From the NCBI GenBank assembly GCA_903909435.1, contig CAIVVT010000035.1, positions 22,290 to 86,289 on the forward strand: 64,000 nt of DNA, read 5' to 3'. Both the position numbers and the translations under genes were made by a program. Under the pieces are notes generated by a model. The model did no database searches, had not been told where the DNA came from, and was given only the letters and a program-made list of their open reading frames with translations. The DNA is from an uncultured Acidobacteriia bacterium. Lineage in GTDB: Bacteria > Acidobacteriota > Terriglobia > Bryobacterales > Bryobacteraceae. Every line of letters begins with the position of its first letter. The first letter of the stretch is position 1. Below, in pieces: positions 23,426 through 31,224 of the stretch.

Positions 23426-24763
23426 ATGCGAGTTATCAGATGGGCTTCAACCCTGGTGGTGGCGGCTTGTGTCTTCGCCCAGACGGGCCGCGTACCAGCG
23501 CCCGCGCCCGAGGCGCGGGCGCGCGAGGCAGTAGGGTGGGTGCTGGCCGGCGAATACCAGAAGATCTTCGACGCCTCCACGCCCCAGATGAAGCAGGCGC
23601 TGCCGCCCGAAACGTGGAAGACGAAGGTGGGCCCGATTACCGCCAGCCTCGGCAAACTGATCGAGTACGGCGAGCCCAAGAGTGAGCCTGTCACGGTCGG
23701 AACGGGCGTCCTGCTACCGGCGAAGTTCGCTGCCGGTGACTTCGAGTTCAACGTGATCGTGGACAACGCCGGCCTCATCGCGTCGTTCTTCATACGGCCC
23801 GGCACACCCAAGTCGGCCTACACGCATCCGGCCTACTCGAAGCCCGAGAGCTTCACCGAGCGCGAGGTCACCGTGGGGAGCGACGAGTGGAAGCTGCCTG
23901 GAACCCTGACGCTGCCCAAGGGCGGGATGAATCTAGCGGCGGTGGTGCTGGTCCACGGTAGCGGAGCTCACGACCGCGACGAGTCGATCTTCCCGAACAA
24001 GCCGTTCCGCGACCTGGCGGAAGGGCTCGCCTCCCGGGGCATCGCCGTTTTGCGCTACGAAAAGCGCAATAAAGTGCATCAGGCCAAGTTGCTCACGCTG
24101 CCGCACTTCACGCCACAGGAGGAAACGGTCGAAGACGCCGTGCGGGCAGTCGCCCTGCTCCAGACCGTTCCCGAGATCGATCCCAAGCGCATTTACGTAC
24201 TCGGCCATAGCCTGGGCGGGTATCTGCTGCCGCAGATCCTGCAGCAGACGCCGCAAGTCGCGGGCGGTATCTCACTGGCCGGCTCGACGCGGCCGCTTGA
24301 GGACCTGATGGTCGAGCAGTACGAATACCTCGTCCCGCTGCAAAGCGCGGGCTCGGAGGAAGCACGGAAACAGGGCCAGAAAGCGCTGGCTGACGTCCAC
24401 GCCGGAGCCGCCGCAGTGAAGGCTATGACTGCCGCCGACGAAAAGGGGGCGGTGATCATGAACATCCCGCGCAGCTACTGGCTGGCGTTGAAGGGCTACA
24501 ACCCACCGGCACTCGCAGCCACGCTCCGTTCGCGGCTGTGCATTCTGCAGGGTGAACGCGACTACCAGGTGACGATGACCGACTTTGGAAACTGGAAGTC
24601 GGCGCTCGGCAACCGCAAGGACATCGTCCTGAAGAGTTACCCAGCCTTGAACCATCTGTTTGAAGAGGGCGTCGGGAAGAGCACGCCAGCGGAGTACTTC
24701 AAGGCGGGTCACATTGCGGGAGAGGTGATCGAGGACATTGCCAACTGGACGCTGGCGCACTGA
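23426..24763 (+). CDS. Secreted alpha/beta hydrolase with N-terminal DUF3887-like domain
   Basis: A 445-residue protein. A signal peptide (VIRWASTLVVAACVFAQ) is followed by a DUF3887-like domain at about 30-115 (WVLAGEYQKIFDASTPQMKQAL, FEFNVIVDNAGLIASFFIRP) and an alpha/beta hydrolase domain. Visible motifs are VVLVHGSGAHDRDES (oxyanion region, about 172-186), GIAVLRYEKRN, the nucleophile elbow LGHSLGGYLLP with Ser262, and CILQGERDYQVTMTDF, which bears the acid. The catalytic His is probably in LNHLFEEGVGKS. These are esterase or peptidase-type secreted enzymes. AAGGAA lies just before ATG 23426. It is the last gene of the gntR-slipin operon. Confidence 0.85.
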   Translation: MRVIRWASTLVVAACVFAQTGRVPAPAPEARAREAVGWVLAGEYQKIFDASTPQMKQALPPETWKTKVGPITASLGKLIEYGEPKSEPVTVGTGVLLPAKFAAGDFEFNVIVDNAGLIASFFIRPGTPKSAYTHPAYSKPESFTEREVTVGSDEWKLPGTLTLPKGGMNLAAVVLVHGSGAHDRDESIFPNKPFRDLAEGLASRGIAVLRYEKRNKVHQAKLLTLPHFTPQEETVEDAVRAVALLQTVPEIDPKRIYVLGHSLGGYLLPQILQQTPQVAGGISLAGSTRPLEDLMVEQYEYLVPLQSAGSEEARKQGQKALADVHAGAAAVKAMTAADEKGAVIMNIPRSYWLALKGYNPPALAATLRSRLCILQGERDYQVTMTDFGNWKSALGNRKDIVLKSYPALNHLFEEGVGKSTPAEYFKAGHIAGEVIEDIANWTLAH

Positions 24764-24822
24764 ACTACCCCGCCAGAAGGCGAAGGTAGCCGGAGCAAGA
24801 CTGGATACTGCGCGAGCGCAGC

Positions 24823-26289
24823 TCAGGCGACAACGGCTTCAGCCGACTCGATCCGCGGTGTGACGGCCACGGGCTGCAGCAGTTTCTCGATGACGCTCGC
24901 AGCACTGTAGACCAAGCCCTCGTCGGGCAGGAACCGCGTCAGCCCGACGATGTCGTTGCCGGAGGTGACCAGCGCCCGTTCGATGTAGTCGCCGGGACGG
25001 TGCTGAGGCAGGCCGATGTTCGCCATCAGCGCGTTGCACAGGCACTTGCGGCCCTCTGTGTTCTCTTGCTTGCCGCCCTTGGCCACGTACGTTTTCACCG
25101 GTTCGGAAGCGCAGCGGTAGCCGAGTTTGCCGTCCGGAGTCTTGTAAACCGAGCGCAGATAGCCCAGGTCGCAGATGCGCTGACGCGCGGCGTACGTCTC
25201 GCTCTCGGAGAGCGAATCTGCAAGCACGGAAACCTTGAACGGGAAGTTCGTCGGGGATGCGGCAAGGTCGGTCACCACGCGCGCCCGGCCGTCCGAGACC
25301 TGCTGCAGCAAATCGTACTTGATCCGCTCATCCAGCCCGGACTCGGTACAGTAGGCGAATGGCGTTCCGACCTGAACGCCGGCTGCCCCCTCGGCGAGAG
25401 CTTCGTTCACCATTTCTGGCGTGCCGTAGCCGCCGGCGAGCCAGAATGGCACACCGAGTTCGCGCATCTTCGCAAGATCGACGCGATCGCGTTCTCCGTA
25501 CACGGCTTCGCCTTGCTCATCGAGCACCAGCTTGCCGCGCGGAGGCGCGTTGTGGCCGCCTGCGGTCGGGCCTTCCACCACAAAGCCGTTAACGCGTCCG
25601 TCGGAGCGTTTCAACATCACCGTGGACAAAAGGTTGGAGGCGATGATGGCCAGGAAATCGGGGCGCTTGAGCGCCGGAAGCTCGCACTCCATGTAGTCGC
25701 GCGGATCGAACCGCATGGTCGTGTCGTCGCCGTCCTGGGCGCCGTCAACTTCCAGCGGATAGGTTGCGGCCTCGTGCAGCGCCAGTTTGTCGAGCATACC
25801 GGGGATCTTGAGCGGTATGCCCGCCCCCATCAGCACGTAACTCACGCCCGCCAGCATCGCTCCGTACGCCGACGGCAGATGCGGCAGTTGGACCTTCTCC
25901 AGGTAGTTGATCCCGACGGGGTTGTTATGACCCTCGCGAGCCAGCCAGACTTCCACGAAGTTGGCGATCAGGCACAGCTCCAGGATCTCCCGGGGGCCGT
26001 CCTTGACAATCAGTTTCAGGGTTTTATACGGAGCGTCCGGACTTTTGCCGCCGGGAATGTAAAGCCAGTTCCAAATACGCTCGGCCATGGCCGGAAACGG
26101 GAAGTGGTCGAAGGCCCGGCGCATATGGCCGCCCGGGTCGCCATTCTGCAGCCGTCGTGACAGTATCTGGTCGAGTGCGGTTCCGGAAACTACGCCCAGC
26201 TGTCCCGTCCTGGAGACGGCCTGAGCCAGCCGCCAGTCGGAAACGCCTGCGCCCATGCCGCCTTGGATAATCTTCGGATAGTTTCCCAT
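24823..26289 (-). CDS. Nitronate monooxygenase/2-nitropropane dioxygenase family flavoprotein
   Basis: A 488-residue FMN TIM-barrel protein. Family marks are YPKIIQGGMGAGVSDWRLAQAV (4-25), GGHMRRAFDHFPFP, FVVEGPTAGGHNAPPRG (about 223-239) with the His used by nitronate monooxygenases, and FWLAGGYGTPEMVNEALAEGAAGVQVGTPFA. The protein is longer than bacterial Ncd2 enzymes and resembles the PfaD-like or enoyl-reductase-like branch; the C-terminal part contains a Cys pair region (EGRKCLCNALMANIGLPQ). The true reaction is uncertain: nitronate oxidation or an enoyl reduction are both possible. GGAGG lies 11 bases before ATG 26289. It is convergent with the hydrolase gene. Confidence 0.85.
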   Translation of the reverse strand: MGNYPKIIQGGMGAGVSDWRLAQAVSRTGQLGVVSGTALDQILSRRLQNGDPGGHMRRAFDHFPFPAMAERIWNWLYIPGGKSPDAPYKTLKLIVKDGPREILELCLIANFVEVWLAREGHNNPVGINYLEKVQLPHLPSAYGAMLAGVSYVLMGAGIPLKIPGMLDKLALHEAATYPLEVDGAQDGDDTTMRFDPRDYMECELPALKRPDFLAIIASNLLSTVMLKRSDGRVNGFVVEGPTAGGHNAPPRGKLVLDEQGEAVYGERDRVDLAKMRELGVPFWLAGGYGTPEMVNEALAEGAAGVQVGTPFAYCTESGLDERIKYDLLQQVSDGRARVVTDLAASPTNFPFKVSVLADSLSESETYAARQRICDLGYLRSVYKTPDGKLGYRCASEPVKTYVAKGGKQENTEGRKCLCNALMANIGLPQHRPGDYIERALVTSGNDIVGLTRFLPDEGLVYSAASVIEKLLQPVAVTPRIESAEAVVA

Positions 26290-26400
26290 CTCGCGCCCAT
26301 CCTCCCATGATTGCGAGTTTGGGATTGTATGATCTTTGTAATAGCTGACCGTTCCGTACGTGCACGGACGGACGGGGTGGACTTGCCGCTGGATTCCCGA

Positions 26401-27345
26401 TTAGCGGGCACTCCATTGCTTCCACTTGGCGGCGATGCCCGCCGAGGCAGTATCGCCCGGGTGAATCAGGACCAGATAGCGCAAGCGCAGGCTCTGGCCC
26501 GCCTCCACCGTCACGCTGCCGTTCTTTGATTTGTCCTCGGTGAAATCCCTTTCTCCAAAAGGGTTTGCGGCGAACAAACCGTAGTCACGGGCATGCCACC
26601 AGCCGGGGAAGTGCGGGTTGCCCGGATGGTCGAAGATGGCAATTCCAACCTTGTGCCCCTCCACCGTGCCGGCGTAATCCACCCAAGGCGAGCGCTTGCC
26701 CCAGACCAGTTTCATCCCACGCTGGCCCTCGGCATTGGTGGTCACGCCCGAGCCCTTCAGTTCGGTGAGTTCGTCGCGCAGGCGAATCGCGAAAAGACCC
26801 TCTTTCGAGTCGCCAAAGACGGTCTTGTCCGGGACGGCCAGTTTCACGTCGAAGTCGATACTGCGCACTTTGTCGTCTCCGGAGAAGGTCATCGTCCTGT
26901 CTTCGGTCACCATGGCTTTGCCTGCCGGGTTCTGCCACTCGAGCAGCACACGCAATGTGCCGGATTTGGGGCCGCCCTTCATTTGGACGACCTGCTTCAG
27001 GACTATCAACCCCTGCTTACCCTTCAGTTGTTCCGGTTCGCTGGCCCAGAAATCGATCCCGTTCACGTCTCCGTGCGCCAGCCACAATCCGCGGTGGTGC
27101 GGGTGATCGTGGCTGTCCGGATCGGTCGCATCCATTGGAAACAGGCGGGTTAGCCGCACCCCGTCCGCTGTGAGCAGTGGGTGTAGGTAAGCCTTCGGCG
27201 CGCCCGCGCCGAAGTAGAGTGTGGTGAACGGCCGGCCGCCAACCTCAACCGCTATGGAATTGTCATGTTGGGTGAACCGGACTTGCGCGGGAAGCAGGAT
27301 CGTTCCGGCACATAGCAGGGCAAACAACGACAAAGCGCGTTTCAT
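26401..27345 (-). CDS. Secreted DUF6807 (PmoA-like) family protein
   Basis: A 314-residue protein with a signal peptide (MKRALSLFALLCAGTILLPAQ). It matches the DUF6807/'PmoA' family frequent in Planctomycetes and Acidobacteria: PFTTLYFGAGAPKAYLHPLLT (39-59), VRLTRLFPMD, HDHPHHRGLWLAHGDVNGIDFW (about 79-100), TEDRTMTF, DYAGTVEGHKVGIAIFDHPGNPHFPGWWHARDYGLFAANPFG near residues 223-265. The His/Asp-rich HDHPHHRG stretch suggests a metal or sugar site. Despite the name it is not methane monooxygenase. A role in glycan or sugar-acid breakdown is likely from the family's gene neighbourhoods but unproven. It lies 112 bases upstream of the nitronate monooxygenase gene. Confidence 0.82.
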   Translation of the reverse strand: MKRALSLFALLCAGTILLPAQVRFTQHDNSIAVEVGGRPFTTLYFGAGAPKAYLHPLLTADGVRLTRLFPMDATDPDSHDHPHHRGLWLAHGDVNGIDFWASEPEQLKGKQGLIVLKQVVQMKGGPKSGTLRVLLEWQNPAGKAMVTEDRTMTFSGDDKVRSIDFDVKLAVPDKTVFGDSKEGLFAIRLRDELTELKGSGVTTNAEGQRGMKLVWGKRSPWVDYAGTVEGHKVGIAIFDHPGNPHFPGWWHARDYGLFAANPFGERDFTEDKSKNGSVTVEAGQSLRLRYLVLIHPGDTASAGIAAKWKQWSAR

Positions 27346-27498
27346 GCCGTCCAGTTAATCACAACCGCCCGATAGATCGCACGATAGGTAGTTTTGGCGG
27401 GCCAGGCACCCCCTCGCATACCTTGTGATGGCTTGTAGGGGGTTCCGGCGGTTCGATATCATATCTGATGGAATCAATAGAGATAGGAGCGTGGCGAT

Positions 27499-28053
27499 AT
27501 GGGGCCCATTGGATGGCAGGAGACCGTCCTTATATTTATCGTGGCTCTCATGCTGTTCGGACCCAAAGAGCTGCCCAAAATCGGCAAGACCATCGCCAAG
27601 GCTTTGAACGATTTTAAGCGTGCCAGTAACGAGTTGAAGGACACGTGGCAGCGGGAGCTGAATGACTTGGAGCGCGAGACCCAGGACATCCGCAACGAAA
27701 TCACCAAGGAAACGGATACGATTTCGCAAACCACCTCCAGCTACGGCGAGAGCTACTACAACCACGACACCGCTTACGACTACGGCGCTTACGGCTATCC
27801 CGCGACCACCACGGATTCCACCGTTGACGGTACCGTGGCCGCACCGGCGGACACCGCGCAAATCACGGCTGGCGACGGTGGTTCCACCGGCGAAACTACC
27901 GTGTCCGACGGCAGTCTAGCCGCGGAGCCGGCCGGCGCGGACGCGGCGCCGGTGATTTCCGCCGCGCAGGGAACGGTCCCGACCCACCTCTCTCCAGCCG
28001 TACCACCGCATGCCTCCGAGTCCGCGACCCGCGACGATGTGTCGTCCCTGTGA
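27499..28053 (+). CDS. tatA: Twin-arginine translocase subunit TatA/TatB with long acidic tail
   Basis: A 184-residue Tat pore subunit. The N-terminus GWQETVLIFIVALMLFGPKELPKIGK has the transmembrane helix, the FGP hinge and the start of the amphipathic helix. Residues about 30-75 are helical and charged. The remaining 110 residues are unusual for TatA: Tyr/Ser/Thr/Asp-rich (SYGESYYNHDTAYDYGAYGY), then Ala/Thr/Gly-rich and unstructured. AGGAG at 27485-27489 supports ATG 27499. tatC follows 33 bases downstream. No separate TatB is in the window, so this protein may serve both roles. Five genes in the window encode predicted Tat substrates. Confidence 0.9.
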   Translation: MGPIGWQETVLIFIVALMLFGPKELPKIGKTIAKALNDFKRASNELKDTWQRELNDLERETQDIRNEITKETDTISQTTSSYGESYYNHDTAYDYGAYGYPATTTDSTVDGTVAAPADTAQITAGDGGSTGETTVSDGSLAAEPAGADAAPVISAAQGTVPTHLSPAVPPHASESATRDDVSSL

Positions 28054-28086
28054 ATTTGATCCAGGGGCTTCCGGAATAGAGTAGCG

Positions 28087-29145
28087 ATGCCGTATCCAGA
28101 CGATCCACAGGACCCTCAAACTCCACCAGAGCCAGAAAAAGACGGACGTGAAGTCCCGGCCGAACCAGCCAACTCCGAGGCCGGCACTGCGGTTCAACGG
28201 GTGCCTCCCCCGCCTCCACCGCCTGTGGTCGCTCCTCCGCCCAAGAAGGAAGACGAGCCGGACGAAGACGAAGAGGGCATGGCCCGCATGAGCTTCCTCC
28301 AACACCTGGAGGAGCTGCGGACCCGCCTGATCCGGTCGGTGTTGGGACTGGTGGTAGCGTTTTTCGTCTGCATGGCGTTCATGAACCAGATGTGGGACTT
28401 CGTGCGCCAACCTGCCATCGTGGCACTGAAGTCCTTGGGTTACCCACCCAATCTGGCCGCGTTGACGCCGATGGAAGGCATTTCCATCGTGTGGATGCGG
28501 GTTCCGCTGCTGGCCTCGCTGTTTCTGGCCTCGCCCTGGGTGTTGTATCAGGTCTGGGCCTTCATTTCCCCGGGACTGTATAAACGCGAACGGCGGTTTG
28601 CCGCACCCTTCATCCTGACGACGGCGGGATTGTTCATCCTGGGCGGCACGTTCGCCTACTTCGTGGCGCTGCGCCTGGGGTTGTTCTTCCTGCTGAAGAT
28701 CGGCAAGGAAGCCGGCATAACCCCGTATATCTCGGCCAGCGAGTACATGGATCTGTTCGTCAACGTGATCCTGGGCGTCGCGCTGATCTTCGAATTGCCG
28801 GTCCTGGTCTTCTTCCTGACGCTGCTCCGCATCGTCACGCCGAAGTTCCTGATGCAGCATTCGCGCTATGCCATTCTGGGCATCACGGTACTGGCCGCGA
28901 TCGTCACGCCTACGCCGGATGCAGTCAATATGACGCTGGTGGCCGCACCAATGATCGTGCTGTACTTCCTGGGTGTTTTCGCCAGCTTCCTGCTGGTGTT
29001 GCGCCGGGAAGGGAAGTCCTTCCCCTGGAATAAAGTGGCCAGGCCGGCGCTGATTGTGATTGCGGTACTGGCTGCGATCGTGGCCATTCTGATGTTCGGC
29101 TTCCACCTGCACTGGGTAGCCAAGTGGCCGTTCCTGGTTAAGTAG
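28087..29145 (+). CDS. tatC: Twin-arginine translocase subunit TatC with proline-rich N-terminal extension
   Basis: A 352-residue Sec-independent translocase core subunit. The first 70 residues are Pro/Glu/Asp-rich, including a run of seven prolines and a cluster DEPDEDEEG, unlike the short N-termini of E. coli TatC. The TatC fold begins with FLQHLEELRTRL (about 73-84), the signal-peptide-binding glutamates lie here, then six membrane helices follow; SPWVLYQVWAFISPGLYKRERR and the conserved PTPDAVN near residue 278 are visible. It recognises twin-arginine signals in the inner membrane. It follows tatA by 33 bases and ends before a hairpin, forming a two-gene operon. Confidence 0.95.
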   Translation: MPYPDDPQDPQTPPEPEKDGREVPAEPANSEAGTAVQRVPPPPPPPVVAPPPKKEDEPDEDEEGMARMSFLQHLEELRTRLIRSVLGLVVAFFVCMAFMNQMWDFVRQPAIVALKSLGYPPNLAALTPMEGISIVWMRVPLLASLFLASPWVLYQVWAFISPGLYKRERRFAAPFILTTAGLFILGGTFAYFVALRLGLFFLLKIGKEAGITPYISASEYMDLFVNVILGVALIFELPVLVFFLTLLRIVTPKFLMQHSRYAILGITVLAAIVTPTPDAVNMTLVAAPMIVLYFLGVFASFLLVLRREGKSFPWNKVARPALIVIAVLAAIVAILMFGFHLHWVAKWPFLVK

Positions 29146-29153
29146 ACCTTGTT

Positions 29154-29187
29154 GCATGACCGTTGGCGATCTAGCCGGCGGTCATGC
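29154..29187 (+). terminator. Terminator-like hairpin after tatC
   Basis: GCATGACCG (29154-29162) and CGGTCATGC (29179-29187) form a perfect nine-pair stem with a 16-base loop, eight bases after the tatC stop. A second small inverted repeat, CCGGGA/TCCCGG, follows at 29190-29203. No T-run is seen. Confidence 0.55.
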
Positions 29188-29343
29188 GTCCGGGATCTCC
29201 CGGCGTTCCAAGTCCCTGCAGAGCGAGCCATACGACACGTGCCGCCCGGTACGGAGTAGAATCAACCCAGCGGTGGACGCGCCGCATCGCCTGGTGGGTG
29301 AGGGAACGCGACTGGCCGGGGCTCCGGCGGACTGACGGGAACC

Positions 29344-31170
29344 ATGTACAAGAATCGGCGGGAAAGTCCGTGCTGCCGCCTGGGTTTGTTGTTGCTGTTC
29401 ACGGCGCTCCCGCCACCCCACTTGGGGATTGCGGTGGGGCAACCGGCTGCACCTCCTCCCGCTTCCCAGCCGAAGGATGCCGGCGTTCCTCCGCAGCCCG
29501 CCGCTAAGGCGAAACCGAGCGACAAGAACGTCGAAGAAGTGACGACGAAAGACGCGCAGGCGACTTTCACCTCAAAGGTGAATCTCGTCCCCGTCACCGT
29601 CGTCGTTCGCGATGACAAAGGCCGTGCGATCGGCAACCTGACTAAAGAGGACTTCCGGGTGACGGACAACGGGAAGCCACAGTTTATCAGCCGGTTCTCC
29701 GTTGAGAATCCGTCCACGCCCGTTCTTCTGGAGAAGGAGAACGTCGATCCGGACGCTCCCAAGCCGGTTGAAAGCGCCTCGCTCGTGATTGCCACGCGCT
29801 TCGTGGCTTACCTGTTCGATGACGTGCATGCAACCTGGGAAGACCTGGCCCGCACGCGCGATGCCGCGATGCGACAAATCGCCACTTCGTTGCTGGCCAC
29901 GGACCGCGCGGCCATCTACACGACTTCCGGTCAGACGATACTCGAATTCACCGACGATCAAGCGCAGTTACAGCAGGCTTTGATGCATTTGCAGCCGCGT
30001 CCGATCGCCGGCAACGCCACGGGCAGTTTCGAGTGCCCGCGCGTCAGCTATTACATGGCGGACCTGCTGATCAATCGTGAAGATCAGGAGGCTTGGCAAA
30101 CGGCCATCACCGAAACTTACGCCTGCGCGAACCTCGATCCGACGACCGTTCCTCCATCCGTACCCAAGTCGATGGCTCAGGCGACCGCGTATCGGGCGCT
30201 CAGCGCGGGCTCGCACGAGACGCGTATTTCTCTCGACGTCCTGGGCAAAGTAGTGCGCCGCCTCTCGGCCATGCCCGGGCAGCGCACCGTGATCCTGGCT
30301 TCACCCGGGTTCCTGGCGCCGGACATCCATCAGGAAATCTCGGACGCCATCAGCAAGGCGATCCGTGCGAAGGTGATCATCGGCACCCTCGATGCGCGCG
30401 GATTGTGGACCGAGCCCGCTTACTCGGCAGCCGACGCATCGCCCGCGGGCGGCCCTAACGTCCTGGTGGTCAAGAGCCGGTACAGCCACTTCGAGGCGCT
30501 GGCCCAGGAAGACGTACTAGCCGAGATCGCGGCTTCCACCGGCGGCACCTTCATTCACAACACCAATGACCTCGCGGATGGCTTTAAGCGCCTGGCCGCC
30601 GCACCCGAGTTTGTTTACGTAATCGGATTTACGCCCACCAATTTGAAATCCGATGGCAAGTTCCACAACCTCAAGATCGCCTTGAAGGATTCGAAAGGCC
30701 TGACCCTGCAGGCGCGCCGCGGGTATTACGCGCCGAAGCGGGAAGTGGGCGAGGCTGAGCAGGCCCGGCAGGATATTGAGGATGCTGTCTTTTCGCGCGA
30801 AGTTATGAAAGACTTCCCGGTCGAGTTGCATACTCAGTTCTTCAAGCCCAGTGAGACCGAAGCCAAGCTCTCCGTGCTGGCTCGCGTGGATGTCAAGCGC
30901 TTGAAGTTCCGGCTGGAAGAGGGCCGCTATAGGAATTCGCTGAAGGTCGTCACCGCGTTGTTCGATCCCGGCGGAAATTACATTTCGGCATCGGACAAGG
31001 TGGTCGATTTCCGGCTGCTCGAAACGACGCTCGAGAAGCGCTTGAACAATGGGCTGACGGTCAAGTCGAGCTTCGACGTCAAGCCCGGCAGCTATGTAGT
31101 CCGGCTTGTGGTAAGAGACAGTGAGGGCCAGATGATGGCGGCCGAAAATGGGGCCGTCGAGATCCCTTAG
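29344..31170 (+). CDS. Secreted VWA-domain protein, acidobacterial VWFA-related type
   Basis: A 608-residue protein with a signal peptide (LLLLFTALPPPHLGIA). An Ala/Pro/Lys linker leads to LVPVTVVVRDDKGRAIGNLTKEDFRV, the hallmark opening of the acidobacterial VWFA-related family, then a VWA-like Rossmann domain (about 145-420): FVAYLFDDVHATWEDLARTR, DRAAIYTTSGQTILEFTDDQ, GQRTVILASPGFLAPD, AKVIIGTLDARGLW. The metal site is degenerate (DDVHA rather than DxSxS). After FVYVIGFTPTNLKSDGKFHNLKI the chain ends in two beta domains. Function unknown; probably a periplasmic or surface adhesion or scaffolding protein. The next gene is a paralogue 54 bases downstream. Confidence 0.88.
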   Translation: MYKNRRESPCCRLGLLLLFTALPPPHLGIAVGQPAAPPPASQPKDAGVPPQPAAKAKPSDKNVEEVTTKDAQATFTSKVNLVPVTVVVRDDKGRAIGNLTKEDFRVTDNGKPQFISRFSVENPSTPVLLEKENVDPDAPKPVESASLVIATRFVAYLFDDVHATWEDLARTRDAAMRQIATSLLATDRAAIYTTSGQTILEFTDDQAQLQQALMHLQPRPIAGNATGSFECPRVSYYMADLLINREDQEAWQTAITETYACANLDPTTVPPSVPKSMAQATAYRALSAGSHETRISLDVLGKVVRRLSAMPGQRTVILASPGFLAPDIHQEISDAISKAIRAKVIIGTLDARGLWTEPAYSAADASPAGGPNVLVVKSRYSHFEALAQEDVLAEIAASTGGTFIHNTNDLADGFKRLAAAPEFVYVIGFTPTNLKSDGKFHNLKIALKDSKGLTLQARRGYYAPKREVGEAEQARQDIEDAVFSREVMKDFPVELHTQFFKPSETEAKLSVLARVDVKRLKFRLEEGRYRNSLKVVTALFDPGGNYISASDKVVDFRLLETTLEKRLNNGLTVKSSFDVKPGSYVVRLVVRDSEGQMMAAENGAVEIP

Positions 31171-31224
31171 CGGAAACGCGACCTGCAGTGGCGATCGGAC
31201 CCTGGCAGGAGAGTAAATGGAGAC

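Noticed and set aside
25000..26160. 386-codon plus-strand frame
   Set aside because: Antisense to the nitronate monooxygenase-like gene; no start signal or family features.
26401..27345. Methane monooxygenase subunit PmoA
   Set aside because: The family name is historical; the protein is soluble, has a signal peptide and lacks PmoA membrane helices.
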